Source of the DNA: Megaustenia siamemsis
Lineage: Eukaryota > Mollusca > Gastropoda > Stylommatophora > Ariophantidae
Reading direction: 5' to 3'
DNA: 64,000 nt
Assembly (NCBI GenBank): GCA_032433765.1
Contig: JAVIAB010000051.1
Location: 152,719,421 to 152,783,420 of the forward strand
Under the pieces are notes generated by a model. It saw only the letters and a program-made list of their open reading frames with translations, was not told where the DNA came from and ran no database searches. A program made the position numbers and the translations under genes. Shown here one piece after another: positions 10,546-22,500 of this stretch; positions within the stretch are counted from its first letter, which is position 1, and each line of letters opens with the position of its first letter.

Positions 10546-10960
10546 CAAAAAAAAAAAAAAACAGTAGAGCAGACATACAGCTTGGCAGACAAACAGCCGA
10601 GTAGACAAACAACAGGGCAGAGAAACAGCCAACTAATAAGAGAAATACGTAATTAGTAATTAGGTACAAAAGTTGACAACAAAGAGATTACAAATAAAAA
10701 GCGACTTTTTTTTCTGCGCTTACGTATAACTTTGTTACCTGGTGAGGTGGCTATATCATATTCCTACGCCTATGTATTTACGCACTCAGAATTCGTACAA
10801 CTTTCGACCTCAGTTCAGACAGTTTCCGGTCCAGCAACGAGTTGAAGTTAGAGCAGAACCCATTTTAGTGGAGACACAATTTGTTTGATGAAAGTGTGAG
10901 TTGTATAAATAGCGAATAATCGTTTTACTCTTTTTCTTCTTTCATTCCGCATTTGCCTTT
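10546..10960. other. unannotated, with short CAGACAAACAG motifs
   Basis: It contains a poly-A run, a decayed run of CAGACAAACAG-like words to about 10630, then unique sequence with nothing recognised. Confidence 0.4.
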
Positions 10961-10961
10961 C

Positions 10962-11345
10962 AGCGTCGAGGGGAGACATAATTTGCGGTCTTTTGCTCTT
11001 CTGTTTGCCTCAGCTGCTGGCACGTTTCCTAGTGTTTCTAATATTTTATAAATCCATCTTTTCCGTGGTCGGTCTTTGGTCTGGTGTTCTCACAATGGTT
11101 TTTGAAGGCTTGTTATGTTTTGACCTTTTTGCCTTATCACGCTGCCAAACCATTTTTTCTGTTGTTTCTTTATATATTCTATGGCGGGTGCTATTTCTCA
11201 GTTCTTCATTTCTGATCTTATCTCTCAGACTGTTACCTGTCATTCGTCTAACACATTTCATCGCAGTAGAGGCTATTTTTCTTATTGTTCTTGTATCTAG
11301 AGTCCGGGTCTGGCATTGGTATCACAACGTTGAGATGAAGATTGT
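10962..11345 (-). mobile_element. LINE C-terminal fragment (minus), copy 1
   Basis: The minus strand encodes KCVRRMTGNSLRDKIRNEEL and a frame-disrupted continuation, matching the usual RCVRRxxGxxxRDRIRNE block of LINE C-termini. The plus-strand sequence GGGGAGACATAATTTGCGGT recurs at about 11680 in a second copy. Confidence 0.65.
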
Positions 11346-11354
11346 ATAGTAGAG

Positions 11355-11474
11355 ATTTATAGCTTTTAAATTTAGTCATAAATTCAGTCTTGAACACTAA
11401 TATCTGCGTTCTCTAATAAGGTCTGAGACAGTGGACGAAACTAAGAAGACACAAAAGATAAGATAAATAAAATT
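11355..11474 (+). repeat. 121-bp direct repeat, copy 2
   Basis: It matches 10017-10137 closely, including CGTTCTCTAATAAGGTCTGA and AAGAAGACACAAAAGATAAG. Confidence 0.85.
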
Positions 11475-11639
11475 TATTAATTCTGCCTCTAGAGTTTTTC
11501 CTTGTTGGACAATAGTGGTTATAGCTGTCCAATAATTAGGCAAGCTTTGTTACACCTTGAGTCTATCGTCTTTTTCTTAAGGATAATTTAATTTAGATTA
11601 ATCCATACCAGACTGCCTGTGATTGTTTATTTCGTTCTC

Positions 11640-12035
11640 TATCTTCTTCTTCTTTCCTTCCTCATTTGCCTTTCAGTGTCGAGGGGAGATATAATTTGCG
11701 GTCTTTTGCTCTTCTATTCGTCTCTGCTGCTGTCATGTTTACTAGTACTTCTAATATTCCATCGACCCATCTTTTTCGTCGTCTATTCTTGGGTCTGGTA
11801 TTCTCGCAACGTTTATTGAGGGCTAGTTATGTTGTATTTTGATCACTCTGCCTTGTCACGTGGTCAAACCAATTGAACTGTTGTTTCTTTATATATTATA
11901 TGGCCAGGGTTATTCCTAGCTTTTTTTCAGTTCTTCATTTCTGATCTTGTCTCTCAGGCTGTTTCTTATTGTTCTTGTATCTATGGTGCAGGACTGGCTT
12001 TGGTAGCATAACGTTGTATTTCGTTCTCTATAATA
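11640..12035 (-). mobile_element. LINE C-terminal fragment (minus), copy 2
   Basis: It has the same layout as 10962-11345 but is more diverged. Shared blocks are GTGTCGAGGGGAGATATAAT, TTCTAATATTCCATCGACCC and TTCTTCATTTCTGATCTTGT. Confidence 0.6.
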
Positions 12036-12805
12036 ACACGTAATTATAACAAAACTATATAACAAAATTATAATCATAATTCAAAACAAAAATGGGTTTA
12101 ATCCTTTCGCCATATTTGCTCCTTTTATCGACTCTTTATTGTTTTAATTATCCACTAGATGATGATTGATTTCTTCACACATTATCGAGTGGGCAGATGG
12201 TTAGGGTTAGTCGAATGCCCCGGTATCACTGCAAACGAATGAAAATTCATAATTTCTCAGCCGTCCGTGCCAGGGGAATCATTCGAATTAACATCGAATA
12301 TCCAAACAAAGACAGTCAGTTGCAGTCCTCATCGCATCAAACACAGCATACATCAAAAGACATAAGGCGTATTATAGCACCAACAGTGAACGCATCTGAA
12401 CTGTCCTTCGTCATACTATATCATCATTCATCGTAGTCAATCTGAATAAAGAAACACTATCCGGATGAAACACACAGCTCACGGCGTGCACAAAGCACTC
12501 TTCAGTAGCTCCGGCAGCAAGCCAGACTTGGAATATGAGGAAACTGCAAATGGAACACTTTCCAGACAGTGCCTCAACGGCACCCTGTCGCCTATCCGTC
12601 ATATTGACCGAAAGTATTTTGTTTTGTCATAAAGTAATTAGCCGGCATTGCAAATTGATTAAAATGGTTAAACGTTATTAAGTGGTTTGCAATGTTATCA
12701 AAATAGTTAAACGTTATTAAGCGGCTATCCAAAACTAGCAAAATCAATAACAAAATTGCAGGTATACATTCTCATGAACAAACCTTCGAAATGTTGAAAT
12801 TCAAG
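12036..12805. other. unannotated stretch
   Basis: No gene recognised; AT-rich. Confidence 0.4.
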
Positions 12806-12814
12806 CTTCAGTGA

Positions 12815-13184
12815 CTGCGAATTTATCTTTAATTCCTTGTTCTTTAAGGAACCCTACATTGAAATACTTTCTACCCTTATTCGTTGTAGTATACCTTTTT
12901 AGTTTAATTTTAAGTTTAGCTATCAGAAGATGATGATCAGAAGCTATATCTGCCCCTCTATATACTTTTACATCCTGTAAGGATGACTTAAACTTATGAT
13001 TAATACATATGTGATCAATTTGATTTTCCGTTCTATGATCTGGTGACACCCATGTAGCTTTCTGTATTCTTTTGTGTTGGAATATCGTTCCTCCTAGGCT
13101 CACTTGATTAAGGGCGCAGAAATTCACAATCTCTCCATTCTAGTTTATATCTCTAAGTCCATGTTTTCCCATAATCTCTTCGAA
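12815..13184 (-). pseudogene. inverted endonuclease C-terminal fragment of the LINE
   Basis: It encodes the last part of an apurinic-like (APE/exonuclease-endonuclease-phosphatase) domain, which nicks target DNA for retrotransposition. Visible motifs are MGKHGL, GGTIFQHKRIQKATWVSPD, ENQIDHICIN and GADIASDHHLL. The SDHH residues are the characteristic C-terminal catalytic SDH block of this fold. A TAG stop sits at about 13142, just upstream of NGEIVNFCALNQ. The N-terminal two thirds of the domain is missing because of 5' truncation, so it cannot work as an enzyme. Confidence 0.85.
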
Positions 13185-15239
13185 CAAATACCAAGTCCTC
13201 CAACAACTAGAAAATACAATAAATATAGAAGATCATTGGAAGCAAGTAAAATATATATGGAAAGAGACATGCGAAGAAACACTAGGGAAAAGAGAACGCC
13301 AGAATAAGGCATGGATGACAGCAGAGACCCTGGACAAAATTAAAGAAAGAAAGAACAAGAAAGCAGACATAAATAAAAGCAAAACGAGAAGTAATAAAGC
13401 CAAGACACAGGAAGCTTACACAGAGGTGAACAAAGAAGTGAGAAGATGCATTAAAAGGCATAAGAGGAAATATATAGATGAACTAGCTAAAGAGGCAGGA
13501 GAAGCAGCAAATAAAGGGAATATGAAAGAACTGTACAACAGCACAAAGAAATTAAGTGGAAAATACAAACAGATCAATGCCTTTATCAAAGATAAGAAAG
13601 GAAATATGCTTAATAATATAAGGGAACAAATGGATATACGGAAAGAACACTTTGAAGAACTTTTGAATAGACCCGGCTCAAATAATCCTCCAGATATACT
13701 ACCAGCAGAAGAGGAGTTACACGTTAACTCTCGAAAACCAAGCATAGAAGAAATAATGAAAGCCATCAAACTATTAAAAAATGGTAAAGCCACAGGACCA
13801 GATGAAATTCCTTCGGAAGCCATCAAAGCAGATATTAACACCTCTATCAAGATGCTACATAATCTATGAGATAAAATTTGGGAGAGGGAAGAAATACCTA
13901 AAGACTGGAAAGAAGGTTATATGATCAAACTACCAAAGAAAGGAAGTTTACAGGAGTGCACAAATTATAGTGGAATTATGCTACTATCAGTGCCAGGAAA
14001 AATATTAAGCAGAATAATTCTGGAGAAACTAAAAGAGGCCATCGAGAAACATTTGAGAGATGAACAAGCAAGTTTTAGGAAGAACAGATCATGTGCTGAT
14101 CAAATAACTGCTCTACGTATAATAGTTGAACAAAGTTTAGAACTAAAATCCCCACTTTATATTGGATTCATAGATTACGAAAAGACATTTGATAGTTTAG
14201 ACAGAAGAGTGCTTTGGTAGTTGCTGAGTCATTACGGAATCCCCATAAAGTTTATTGACCTAATAAAAACAATGTTTGAAGGAACGAAATGTAGTGTGGT
14301 GCATGAAGGACAAATTACAGAAGCATTTGAAATAAGAACACGAGTAAGGCAGGGATGCCTTCGTCTCCATTTCTCTTTCTACTGGCCATAAATTGGATTA
14401 TGAAAATAACTCAAAACAACAGAAATGGAATCCAGTGGTCACTGACCAAACAACTTGATGATTTAGACTTTGCTGATGACATAGCTCTCCTATCACACAG
14501 CCATCAAAAGATGCAGGATAAAATGAGCATACTTGATGAGAGATCACAACAGCTAGGACTGAAGATTAATAGAGATAAGACCAATATTATGAGAATTAAT
14601 ACAGTTGGCAATAACCAAATAAAACTAGGACAATTACCTCTACTAGACGTACAATCTTACATATATCTGGGCAGTAATATAGATAAAGAGGGAGGGACAG
14701 AGAATGATAGCAAAACAAGGATATCAAAAGCAAGAGGAGCTTTCATTGCACTGGGAAACACATGGAAATCCAAAGAAATTAGCTTAAATACAAAAATAAA
14801 AATTTTCAACTCAAATCTTAAGGCGGAACTATTATATGGCTGTGAAACATGGAGAACAAAATTGACAAGCTCGAAGATACAGACTTTCATTAATGGATGC
14901 TTACGCAGGATAAAAGGATGGAAATGGCAGTACAAAATCACTAACATAGAATTATGGAAATGTACCGGTCAAACACAAGTGGATAAAGAGATACAGCGAA
15001 GACGATGGCACTGGATATGACACACACTACGGAAACCAACTGAGAGTATTACACAACAGGCCCTTGTTTGGAATCCCCAGGGGAAAAGACAAAGAGGAAG
15101 ACCAAGAAATTCTTGGAGAAGACATATAGAAGCAGAGATGAAGATGACGGGGAAGACATGGAATGATCTTAAAAGAAAGGCAAAAAACAGAACGACTTGG
15201 AAAGTGTTTGTTGAAGACCTATGCTCCACTGGGAGCTAA
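13185..15239 (+). pseudogene. reverse transcriptase of the RTE-like LINE, broken
   Basis: In order, it encodes a lysine-rich connector (about 13185-13740), the LKNGKATGPDEIP block (13780-13815) and the polymerase palm. FIDYEKTFDS carries the first catalytic Asp at about 14173, and LDFADDIALL carries the catalytic pair at about 14475-14480. The thumb and C-terminal region include GKRQRGRPRNSW. Breaks are a TGA at 13867-13869, a TAG at 14218-14220, a frame change near 14357-14365 and a TGA at 15018-15020. The catalytic aspartates survive but the frame does not, so it is dead. The sequence type is that of animal endonuclease-reverse transcriptases (RTE/CFDP2-like); clade placement is from memory of the motifs. 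Confidence 0.85.
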
Positions 15240-15269
15240 AAAGGTAGAAGAAGAAGAATCTTCAGTGAA

Positions 15270-18085
15270 ATACAACAACGAAAATTTAAACTGAAAATGC
15301 GATTTGTATTTGTGGGCACTATGGTTGATGTGTTGTCTTTATAGGCAGCAAAATTAGATTAGTTTCAACGAAAATGTTTTTGAAAAGTTGAAGTTCTGTA
15401 TTTATAGTATAAGAAATATAGAAATAATATGTCAAAGAAATGCCGACGTGAACTAAGTTTAATAAGGGGCTAACTCTCTGGAACACCGTGAGAGACAAGA
15501 TTCCGAGGTACGAATACCGATTCAAATTAAAAAGTTTGCACGAATTACGAATTTTATCACGAGAGAGATATACGAATACCGGACTCCACTGTGTCTCAGA
15601 GAACATTTGATTTTTCATGGAGGAAGTTGTGGCCAGACCGTGTGCTAGCAGGAAAATGTGAAGATGTTGAGAAATGGTCTGAACTGTGTGCCAGAGTGGA
15701 ATATGTTTTCTTCTTATTTATATCTTGATTGGGCTAGTCTGTATTCTATGTTGATAGGTTTCACTTAGATCAACTGAGAGAAATTCGCCAATTATATCTG
15801 GTGGACGATGAAAACGCGGAGGTGGAAGACCACAAGGACAAGCTGACCACTAAAATGCTGTAAGATCTTCACAGGGAGAAGCAAGAAGTGGGTGTGGAAC
15901 TTTCTCCAGTGGAGCAGGTGGAAGAGAAAATGTTGAAGTGAAGCATTTCAGAAATGAATGAACTTTATTATCATTGAGAGAAAGTGTAGCGCTTGCTTGG
16001 TAATGGATGTCTGGCATTGCTGTGACCAGTAGAAACATCAATCTATATTTAATAATGTCGGGGTTGTTCACATCTTTAGAAACAGTTTGAGAAATCGGCA
16101 GAAAAACAATGATTTGATTTTAGGCAAACAACCACAAGCCCAATTACTAGTCCCAATGCAATTTCTAGGACAAAGTGACAGCAACAGATAGGAAACAGGG
16201 ACAAACATTAAGAAGGGTTAGCTAGTTTATTCTGTTAATAAAGGATAACTTCCCACGAAAACCAACTTTCGTTCTCTTCTCTACCTCCCACTAACTCCAA
16301 TAGCTCTCTCAAACACAGATGGACTTCCGTCTACAAGATGGCGGATCTAGTCCACGTCCTCTCGATCGCTGCAGAAAATGCACCCAGGGTCTGATTAATT
16401 TCTGATCTTCATTGCACTTTTCTGCGTTAAAGTCAAAATGATGATACGCTTGATGCATCTGTGTTGATAAAGTGAGGTTGTAGGCCGACAACAGTCCGTT
16501 TTTGACGACTCAAGTGTTGTGAGTGAGACCTTCCACCGTCTAGACTTGATCTGCGCTTTACGTCACACATTGGTGCTGTTCATGACCGCTGATGGTACTC
16601 TTTGACGTAAGTTATTTCCATGTACACATTAATGTAAATTACTTTGTCAGCTGCAGTTTTGTCTCTTTGGGGAATTTGCTTCGTGTTTTGTCCGTCGTAG
16701 GCTGCTTACACTAGAGTAATCACACAGAAATCTAAATGGGACGAGATTAAGTGTTGGACATTTTTGTGTGCTACGTCATCGTAATGGTTCCCTAAACCGG
16801 CCGTGCGCAAATCTTACGGTCTGCTGTTTGATGTGCGACGGGGATAATTTGACGACTGACTGTGTGTCTATATGATCGGAATTGGAGTCATCAACGATGG
16901 CCTAACATCATCTAGTGCTACGACGATCATCATTTTCAATAGCACGTTACTTATCGGTATATGGTGATAGGCGGCAGGAACAATTGAAAGCTATGCATGA
17001 AAAGCGTTCCTTGTTGCAGTTTCCTCACATTACAAGTCGCATGTCTGTGTTAGTCACCTCTAGTGACTCGGGCAGACGGTGCTCGTAAACCTGGGAAGGC
17101 CGACCGTCTAAGGCAGAATCTCCCTACAGAAAAGATCATCTGCTGCCTTGCAGGAAGATTGGGGACAATCAAAGGCTAAGGAAAGCAAACCTGAACAAAA
17201 TGCTGGCTGAAATCGGATGCACTGGGCCACTGGCGCAGAACACAGTGCAACGTTTTAACGGGTGTTCAGTCGGAGTGGATATGGCAGACTCTAACTGTGA
17301 TGTTCTGTCTGTGGGGGACTTCAACACACTTAGCCTGACAACTGACTTCATGTGAGAGTCTGGGATCCTACTCTGACTGAGTCCTGATCGCAGACAGACA
17401 GACAGACAAACACAGATAAAGTCCAGTTACAACTGATATTCTACTATTTCATGAACGTCTACTGATTCTATGCATTACATATTGTACATCTTTAATTACA
17501 ATCATTTGACTAACAATCATCGACCATCTTGATTGGGTTATCACGTTTTTTTTTTTTTTTGGGGGGGGGGGGGGAAGGGGGGGCTGTGCGGGGGCGACAT
17601 TGATTTGCAATTAGTACAAATCGGAATTCGAACAGTCTCCTTACATCAAACTGTGTACAAATAGTGGGCTATATTGTTGGGAAAAAAATATCTATTATAT
17701 ATAATTTTGCGAAATGTTACCACCACCAGGAGAAACACTTGATTAAGATGAGAATTATTCTTCACAAAGTCTCATTGTTGAAGATACAATTTCTTCAAGC
17801 CCGTGCCCGATCCCCTTCAAATCTCACATTTTATGAAGTTGGAAAGTGTGGACAAGTTGTAATTTCTTGACCCATAGATAAGATTGTTGCCATTAATAAA
17901 TTAAAACAACTGTACATCATGTGGCAAGGAACTGACATAGCAACTAAACATAGATTTATAAGAAATTGTTTGTTTTGTTTTTTTCCAAAGAAAATATATG
18001 GCAGTGAAACATGGACAATCGTAATATCTGCTGAAAAATACAAACATGCCTTCAAATATAATGACAATTTAATTTACAAAGAAAA
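15270..18085. other. 2.8 kb without recognised gene
   Basis: No conserved domain or long frame. It contains (CAGA)n at about 17390-17412 and a T-run followed by a G-run at 17545-17585, a likely sequencing-hard spot. Open frames are at most 78 codons. Confidence 0.5.
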
Positions 18086-18089
18086 AGTG

Positions 18090-18275
18090 ATATGTTAACA
18101 GCTTTACGTAGGTGAGAAACAAAATAAAAGTAGAACGACGTTTCATCCAAAAGGCCTTCTGCAGGAACAACAAACCACAACACAAGAATATATAAGGGTA
18201 TACAAAGAAATCTAACTACATGGCGATAATATGCTAGACTCTCAAAAAAAAGGAAAATAAGTCACTTCCCTCAGG
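18090..18275 (-). repeat. dispersed GAAGGC/GCCGAAACGTC element, copy 2
   Basis: On the minus strand it has GCCATGTAGTTAGATTTC, TGCAGAAGGCCTTTTGGATG followed by AAACGTCG, and CACCTACGTAAAGCTG. It is the closest relative of the copy at 1940-2132. It lies directly before the 17-bp array. Confidence 0.65.
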
Positions 18276-18284
18276 TCCAGATCT

Positions 18285-19835
18285 TGGTCAGCCATAGAGC
18301 TTGGTCAGCCACAAAGCCAGGTCAGAGCTTGGTCAGTCACAGAGCTTGGGCAGTCACAGAGCATGGTCAGCCACAGAGCTTGGTCAGTCACAGAGCTTGG
18401 TCAGTCACAGAGTTTGATCAGTCATAGAGCTTGGTCAGCCACAGAGCTTGGTCAGCCACAGAGTTTGGTCAGTCACAGAGCTTGGTCAGTCAAAGAGTTT
18501 GGTCAGTCACAGAGCTTGGTGAGCTTGGTCAGTCACAGAGTTTGGTCAGTCACAGTGTTTGGTCAGTCACAGAGCTTGGTCAGTCACAGAGTTTGGTCAG
18601 CCACAGAGCTTGGTCAGCCACAGAGCTTGGTCAGCCACAGAGCTTGGTCAGTCACAGAGTTTGGTCAGTCACAGAGCTTGGTCAGTCACAGAGTTTGGTC
18701 AGCCACAGAGCTTGGTGAGCTTGGTCAGCCACAGAGTTTGGTCAGTCACAGAGTTTGGTCAGTCACAGAGTTTGGTCAGCCACAGAGTTTGGTCAGTCAC
18801 AGAGTTTGGTCAGCCACAGAGCTTGGTGAGCTTGGTCAGTCACAGAGTTTGGTCAGTCACAGAATTTGGTCAGCCACAGAGTTTGGTCAGTCACAGAGCT
18901 TGGTCAGCCACAGAGTTTGGTCAGTCACAGAGTTTGGTCAGTCACAGAGTTTGGTCAGCCACAGAGCTTGGTGAGCTTGGTCAGTCACAGAGCTTTATCA
19001 GTCACAGAGTTTGGTCAGCCACAGAGCTTGGTGAGCTTGGTCAGCCACAGAGCTTGGTCAGTCACAGAGCTCGATCAGCCACAGAGTTTGGTCAGTCACA
19101 GATCTTGGTCACCCGCAGAGCTTGGTCAGTCACAGAGCTTGGTGAGCCACAGCGCATGGTCAGCCACAGAGCTTGGTCAGTCACAGAGCTTGGTCAGTCA
19201 CATAGCTTGGTCAATCACAGAGCTTGGTCAGTCACAGAGTTTGGTCAGCCACAGAGCTTGGTGAGCTTGGTCAGCCACAGAGCTTGGTGAGCTTGGTCAG
19301 CCACAGAGCTTGGTCAGTCACAGAGCTCGATCAGCCACAGAGTTTGGTCAGTCACAGATCTTGGTCACCCGCAGAGCTTGGTCAGTCACAGAGCTTGGTG
19401 AGCCACAGCGCATGGTCAGCCGCAGAGCTTGGTCAGTCACAGAGCTTGGTCAGTCACATAGCTTGGTCAATCACAGAGCTTGGTGAGCTTGGTCAGTCAC
19501 AGAGCTTGGTCAGTCACAGATCTTGGTCTGTCACAGATCTTGGTCACCCGCAGACCTTGGTCAGTCACAGAGCTTGGTCACTCACATAGCTTGGTGAGCT
19601 TGGTCAGCCACAGAGTTTGGTCAGTTACAGATCTTGGTCAACCACAGAGCTTGGTCAGTCACAGAGCTTGGTCAGTCATAGAGCTTGGTCAGTCACAGAG
19701 CTTGGTGAGCCACAGCGCTTGGTCAGCCACAGATCTTGGTCAGTCACAGAGCTTGATCAGTCACAGAGCGTGGTTAGTCACAGAGCTTGGTGAGCCACAG
19801 CGCTTGGTCAGCTACAGAGCTTCGTCAGTCCTCTC
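18285..19835 (+). repeat. 17-bp minisatellite with higher-order structure, about 90 copies
   Basis: The unit is TCAGTCACAGAGCTTGG, with common variants CAGCCACAG and GAGTTTGG. Extra 9-bp insertions, GAGCTTGGT, recur. A block of about 256 bp near 19067 is repeated at 19323 with the same private variants (GAGCTCGATC, CACCCGCAG, GCGCATGG), which shows segmental copying within the array. All frames are open (17-residue repeats) for over 200 codons; none is called as a gene. Confidence 0.96.
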
Positions 19836-19837
19836 CG

Positions 19838-20452
19838 ATGTGACTCTCTGATGTGACACAGATGTGACTCTCTGATGTGACTCTCTGATGTGACTCTCTG
19901 ATGTGACTCTCTGATGTGAATCAGATGTGACTCTCTGATGTGACTGTCTTATGTGACTCTCTGATGTGACTCTTTGATGTGACTCAGATGTGACTCTCTG
20001 ATGTGACTCTCTGATGTGACTCTCTGATGTGACTCTCTGATGTGACTCAGGTGTGACTCCATGATGTGACTCTCTGATGTGACTCAGATGTGACTCCCTG
20101 ATGTGACTCTCTGATGTGACTCAGATGTGACTCTCTGATGTGACTCTCTGATGTGACTCAGATGTGGCTCCCTGATGTGGCTCCCTGATGTGACTCTCTG
20201 ATGTGACTCAGATGTGACTTCCTGATGGTACTCTCTGATGTGACTCAGATGTGGCTCCCTGATGTGGCTCCCCGATGTGGCTATCTGATGCGACTCAGAT
20301 GTAACTCTCTAATGTGACTCTCTGATGTGGCTCTCTGACGTGACTCCTTGATGTGACTCTCTAAAGCGACTCCTTGACGTGACTCTTTTGCGTGATTCTT
20401 TGATGTGACTCTCTGATTTGACTCAGATGTGACTCTCTAATGTGACTCTCCC
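19838..20452 (+). repeat. 13-bp/11-bp minisatellite, about 48 copies
   Basis: The main unit is GATGTGACTCTCT, interspersed with the 11-bp variant GATGTGACTCA. It abuts the 17-bp array. It contains eight exact TGACTCA words. Divergence rises toward the right end. Confidence 0.93.
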
Positions 20453-22080
20453 AAGGTTAATAATAATATTAAATCATTTATTTATTAATCGCATACAATA
20501 TCAAAACCCGGCGTGTGCCCAGGAAGATAACTGGAGACCCATGAATTCACGGAAATGACATGAGAAACAGACAGCAGGTACACATTACAAATAAAAGAGT
20601 ACTTGAAAACATAAACTAGTGCTCACAAGCTACCACCAGAAACAGTGTGATACTAGCTACAGTTGTCTATACATTTATTATTTCATTAACTCACTCACTC
20701 CCCAAATTCATTCATCCAAACTCACTAATACACTCACTTGTTGCCATTCCAGAAGCCAAATATCATTGATTCTGAGTGTGTGTGTTAATTTTATTTTCTT
20801 GTCTGTTTAATTATTATTACAGTTTATTCGGATTCAAAATGACAAAAACAGCGATAACAAAACTAATCTTGAAACATATTTCCAGGTAATTTGTGAACGT
20901 CTAACGAAATAGTTTCAGAACATTTGTCAATAAGCGCACGTAAATGGGGGACTAGTGAAATGTGAAAAATGTAACGAAACGAAACTAAACTAATGTTAAG
21001 AGTCCGTTGAATAACATTTGTGCTTCCACAATTTTAAAAAAAAGAAGTTTATAATTGTTTTTTCACTTGTACCGCTTTTGATTTTCATAAATTGAGTCGA
21101 GTTTCAATGTTTCGTAAAATCATTTCTTGGATTTTATTATTCACTTAAAGTTTAATGGCATCACGTTTTCATATACGAACTATCGTTTCCTTTGAAACTT
21201 CTGCATCCCATGAGTTACCTGCTGGGTTCCTACCTGGCGAGAGAACGTTTGCTAGAACCCACAAACAGATACGCCAATTCAACGCCCTATACAAGCAGAC
21301 GGTCGTAAAGAGGGCAAATCTTGAACAAATTAGAAATAGAAGATTACTGGCTGTTATAAGGAATATAGAAATGAAAATTCAATGTTGCAATCACTATGGA
21401 AATTATCCAACTAGCCTGTTCTTCATTCATTAGAGTCTATGAAGAGCGCAATGCAATGTTTCTGTTAAACTCGTTTAGCTTCAGTTGTGATTAAAGAAAC
21501 AAATCAACTCGTAATGTTCCGGTTGTGGTAAGCTCATGTTAGGAACATGAGAAGGAAGTCATAGAAACAAGGACAATTAAAAGAAAAACAAAGAACGTAT
21601 GATGCAATGCATTAAGAAAATAGCTCAAACATTGCAAGGCACGCATTGTGTTAAATTCATATCAGAAAACAACGAAATGAAGACCCATAAACACACGGAG
21701 AAGTGTAAAAAAACAGACATTTGGAGCATGCTGAATGTGAATGGAGCTGGAAATGGTTAGCCCAAGACAAAAAAAACATGGAGAAACTTTAATGAAGACG
21801 TAATGAAGAGTTGAAAAGTGAATCATGTTCATTAATGTTTAATGAGTATTTTTAACAATTATTTTTGACAACTAATTTTAGCAACTATTTTCTAACACAA
21901 TCTGCCGCCAAACATGTCATTTAATTGTTGTTTTCATCAACGCCTAAAATATAGAAATTTGGAAACAAATAAAAACAACGACGTCTGCAATTATTTTCCA
22001 TAAAAAAATTCACACTGACGTCATTAAACGATGTATAAGAAGATAACGAGAGCAAGATGTTTTCAAGGTGGATTTTCTCC
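20453..22080. other. 1.6 kb AT-rich, no recognised gene
   Basis: The longest frame (21155-21433, 92 codons) has no recognisable domain or repeat support. I do not call it. Confidence 0.45.
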
Positions 22081-22083
22081 ACG

Positions 22084-22500
22084 TAGTTTGATTAACAGAT
22101 ACCGGTGTAGATGAAGTTTGATTAACAGATACCGGTGTAGATGAAGTTTGATTAACAGATACCGGTGTAGATGAAGTTTGATTAACAGATACCGGTGTAG
22201 ATGAAGTTTGATTAACAGATACCGGGGTAGATGAAGTTTGATTAACAGATACCAGTGTAGATGAGGTTTGATTAACAGATACCGGTGTAGATGAAGTTTG
22301 ATTAACAGATACCGGGGTAGATGAAGTTTGATTAACAGATACCGGTGTAGATGAAGTTTGATTAACAGATACGGGGTAGATGAAGTTTAATTAACAGATA
22401 CTGGTATAGGTGGAGTTTTAGTAACAAATACAGGTAATGGTGACGTTTGGGTTACAAATACAGGTAATGGTGAGGTTGGGTTACAAATACAGGTAATAGT
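22084..22500 (+). repeat. 30-bp minisatellite, about 11 clean copies plus decayed edge
   Basis: The unit is recognised by AGTTTGATTAACAGATACCG followed by GTGTAGATGA. Copies are nearly identical to about 22385; beyond that it decays into TTACAAATACAGGTAATGGT units. Confidence 0.94.

Larger units (their letters stand above)
12815..15259 (+). mobile_element. RTE-like LINE insertion with inverted 5' segment
   Basis: The insertion is bounded by the 9-bp duplication CTTCAGTGA at 12806-12814 and 15260-15268, and ends in a GAAGAAGAAGAA tail. Bases 12815 to about 13184 are the endonuclease part on the minus strand. From about 13185 the connector and reverse transcriptase run on the plus strand. The breakpoints join cleanly: the inverted part ends at residues KDKFAVT, just where the plus part begins NKYQVLQQL. 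This is the arrangement produced by twin priming during target-primed reverse transcription. Confidence 0.88.

Noticed and set aside
10017..11474. LTR retrotransposon with 121-bp LTRs
   Set aside because: No gag/pol, primer-binding site or polypurine tract seen; the similarity also extends to LINE fragments on both sides, favouring a duplication.
18363..19851. Proteins of over 200 residues with SHRAWSVTELGQ repeats
   Set aside because: 17-bp minisatellite; the frame cycles every 17 codons and every frame is open.
21155..21433. A possible 92-codon host gene
   Set aside because: No recognisable domain, no splice context or conservation evidence within the window.
22084..22400. CRISPR-like array of about 30-bp repeats
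   Set aside because: Units are head to tail with no unique spacers, and the sequence is animal nuclear DNA.
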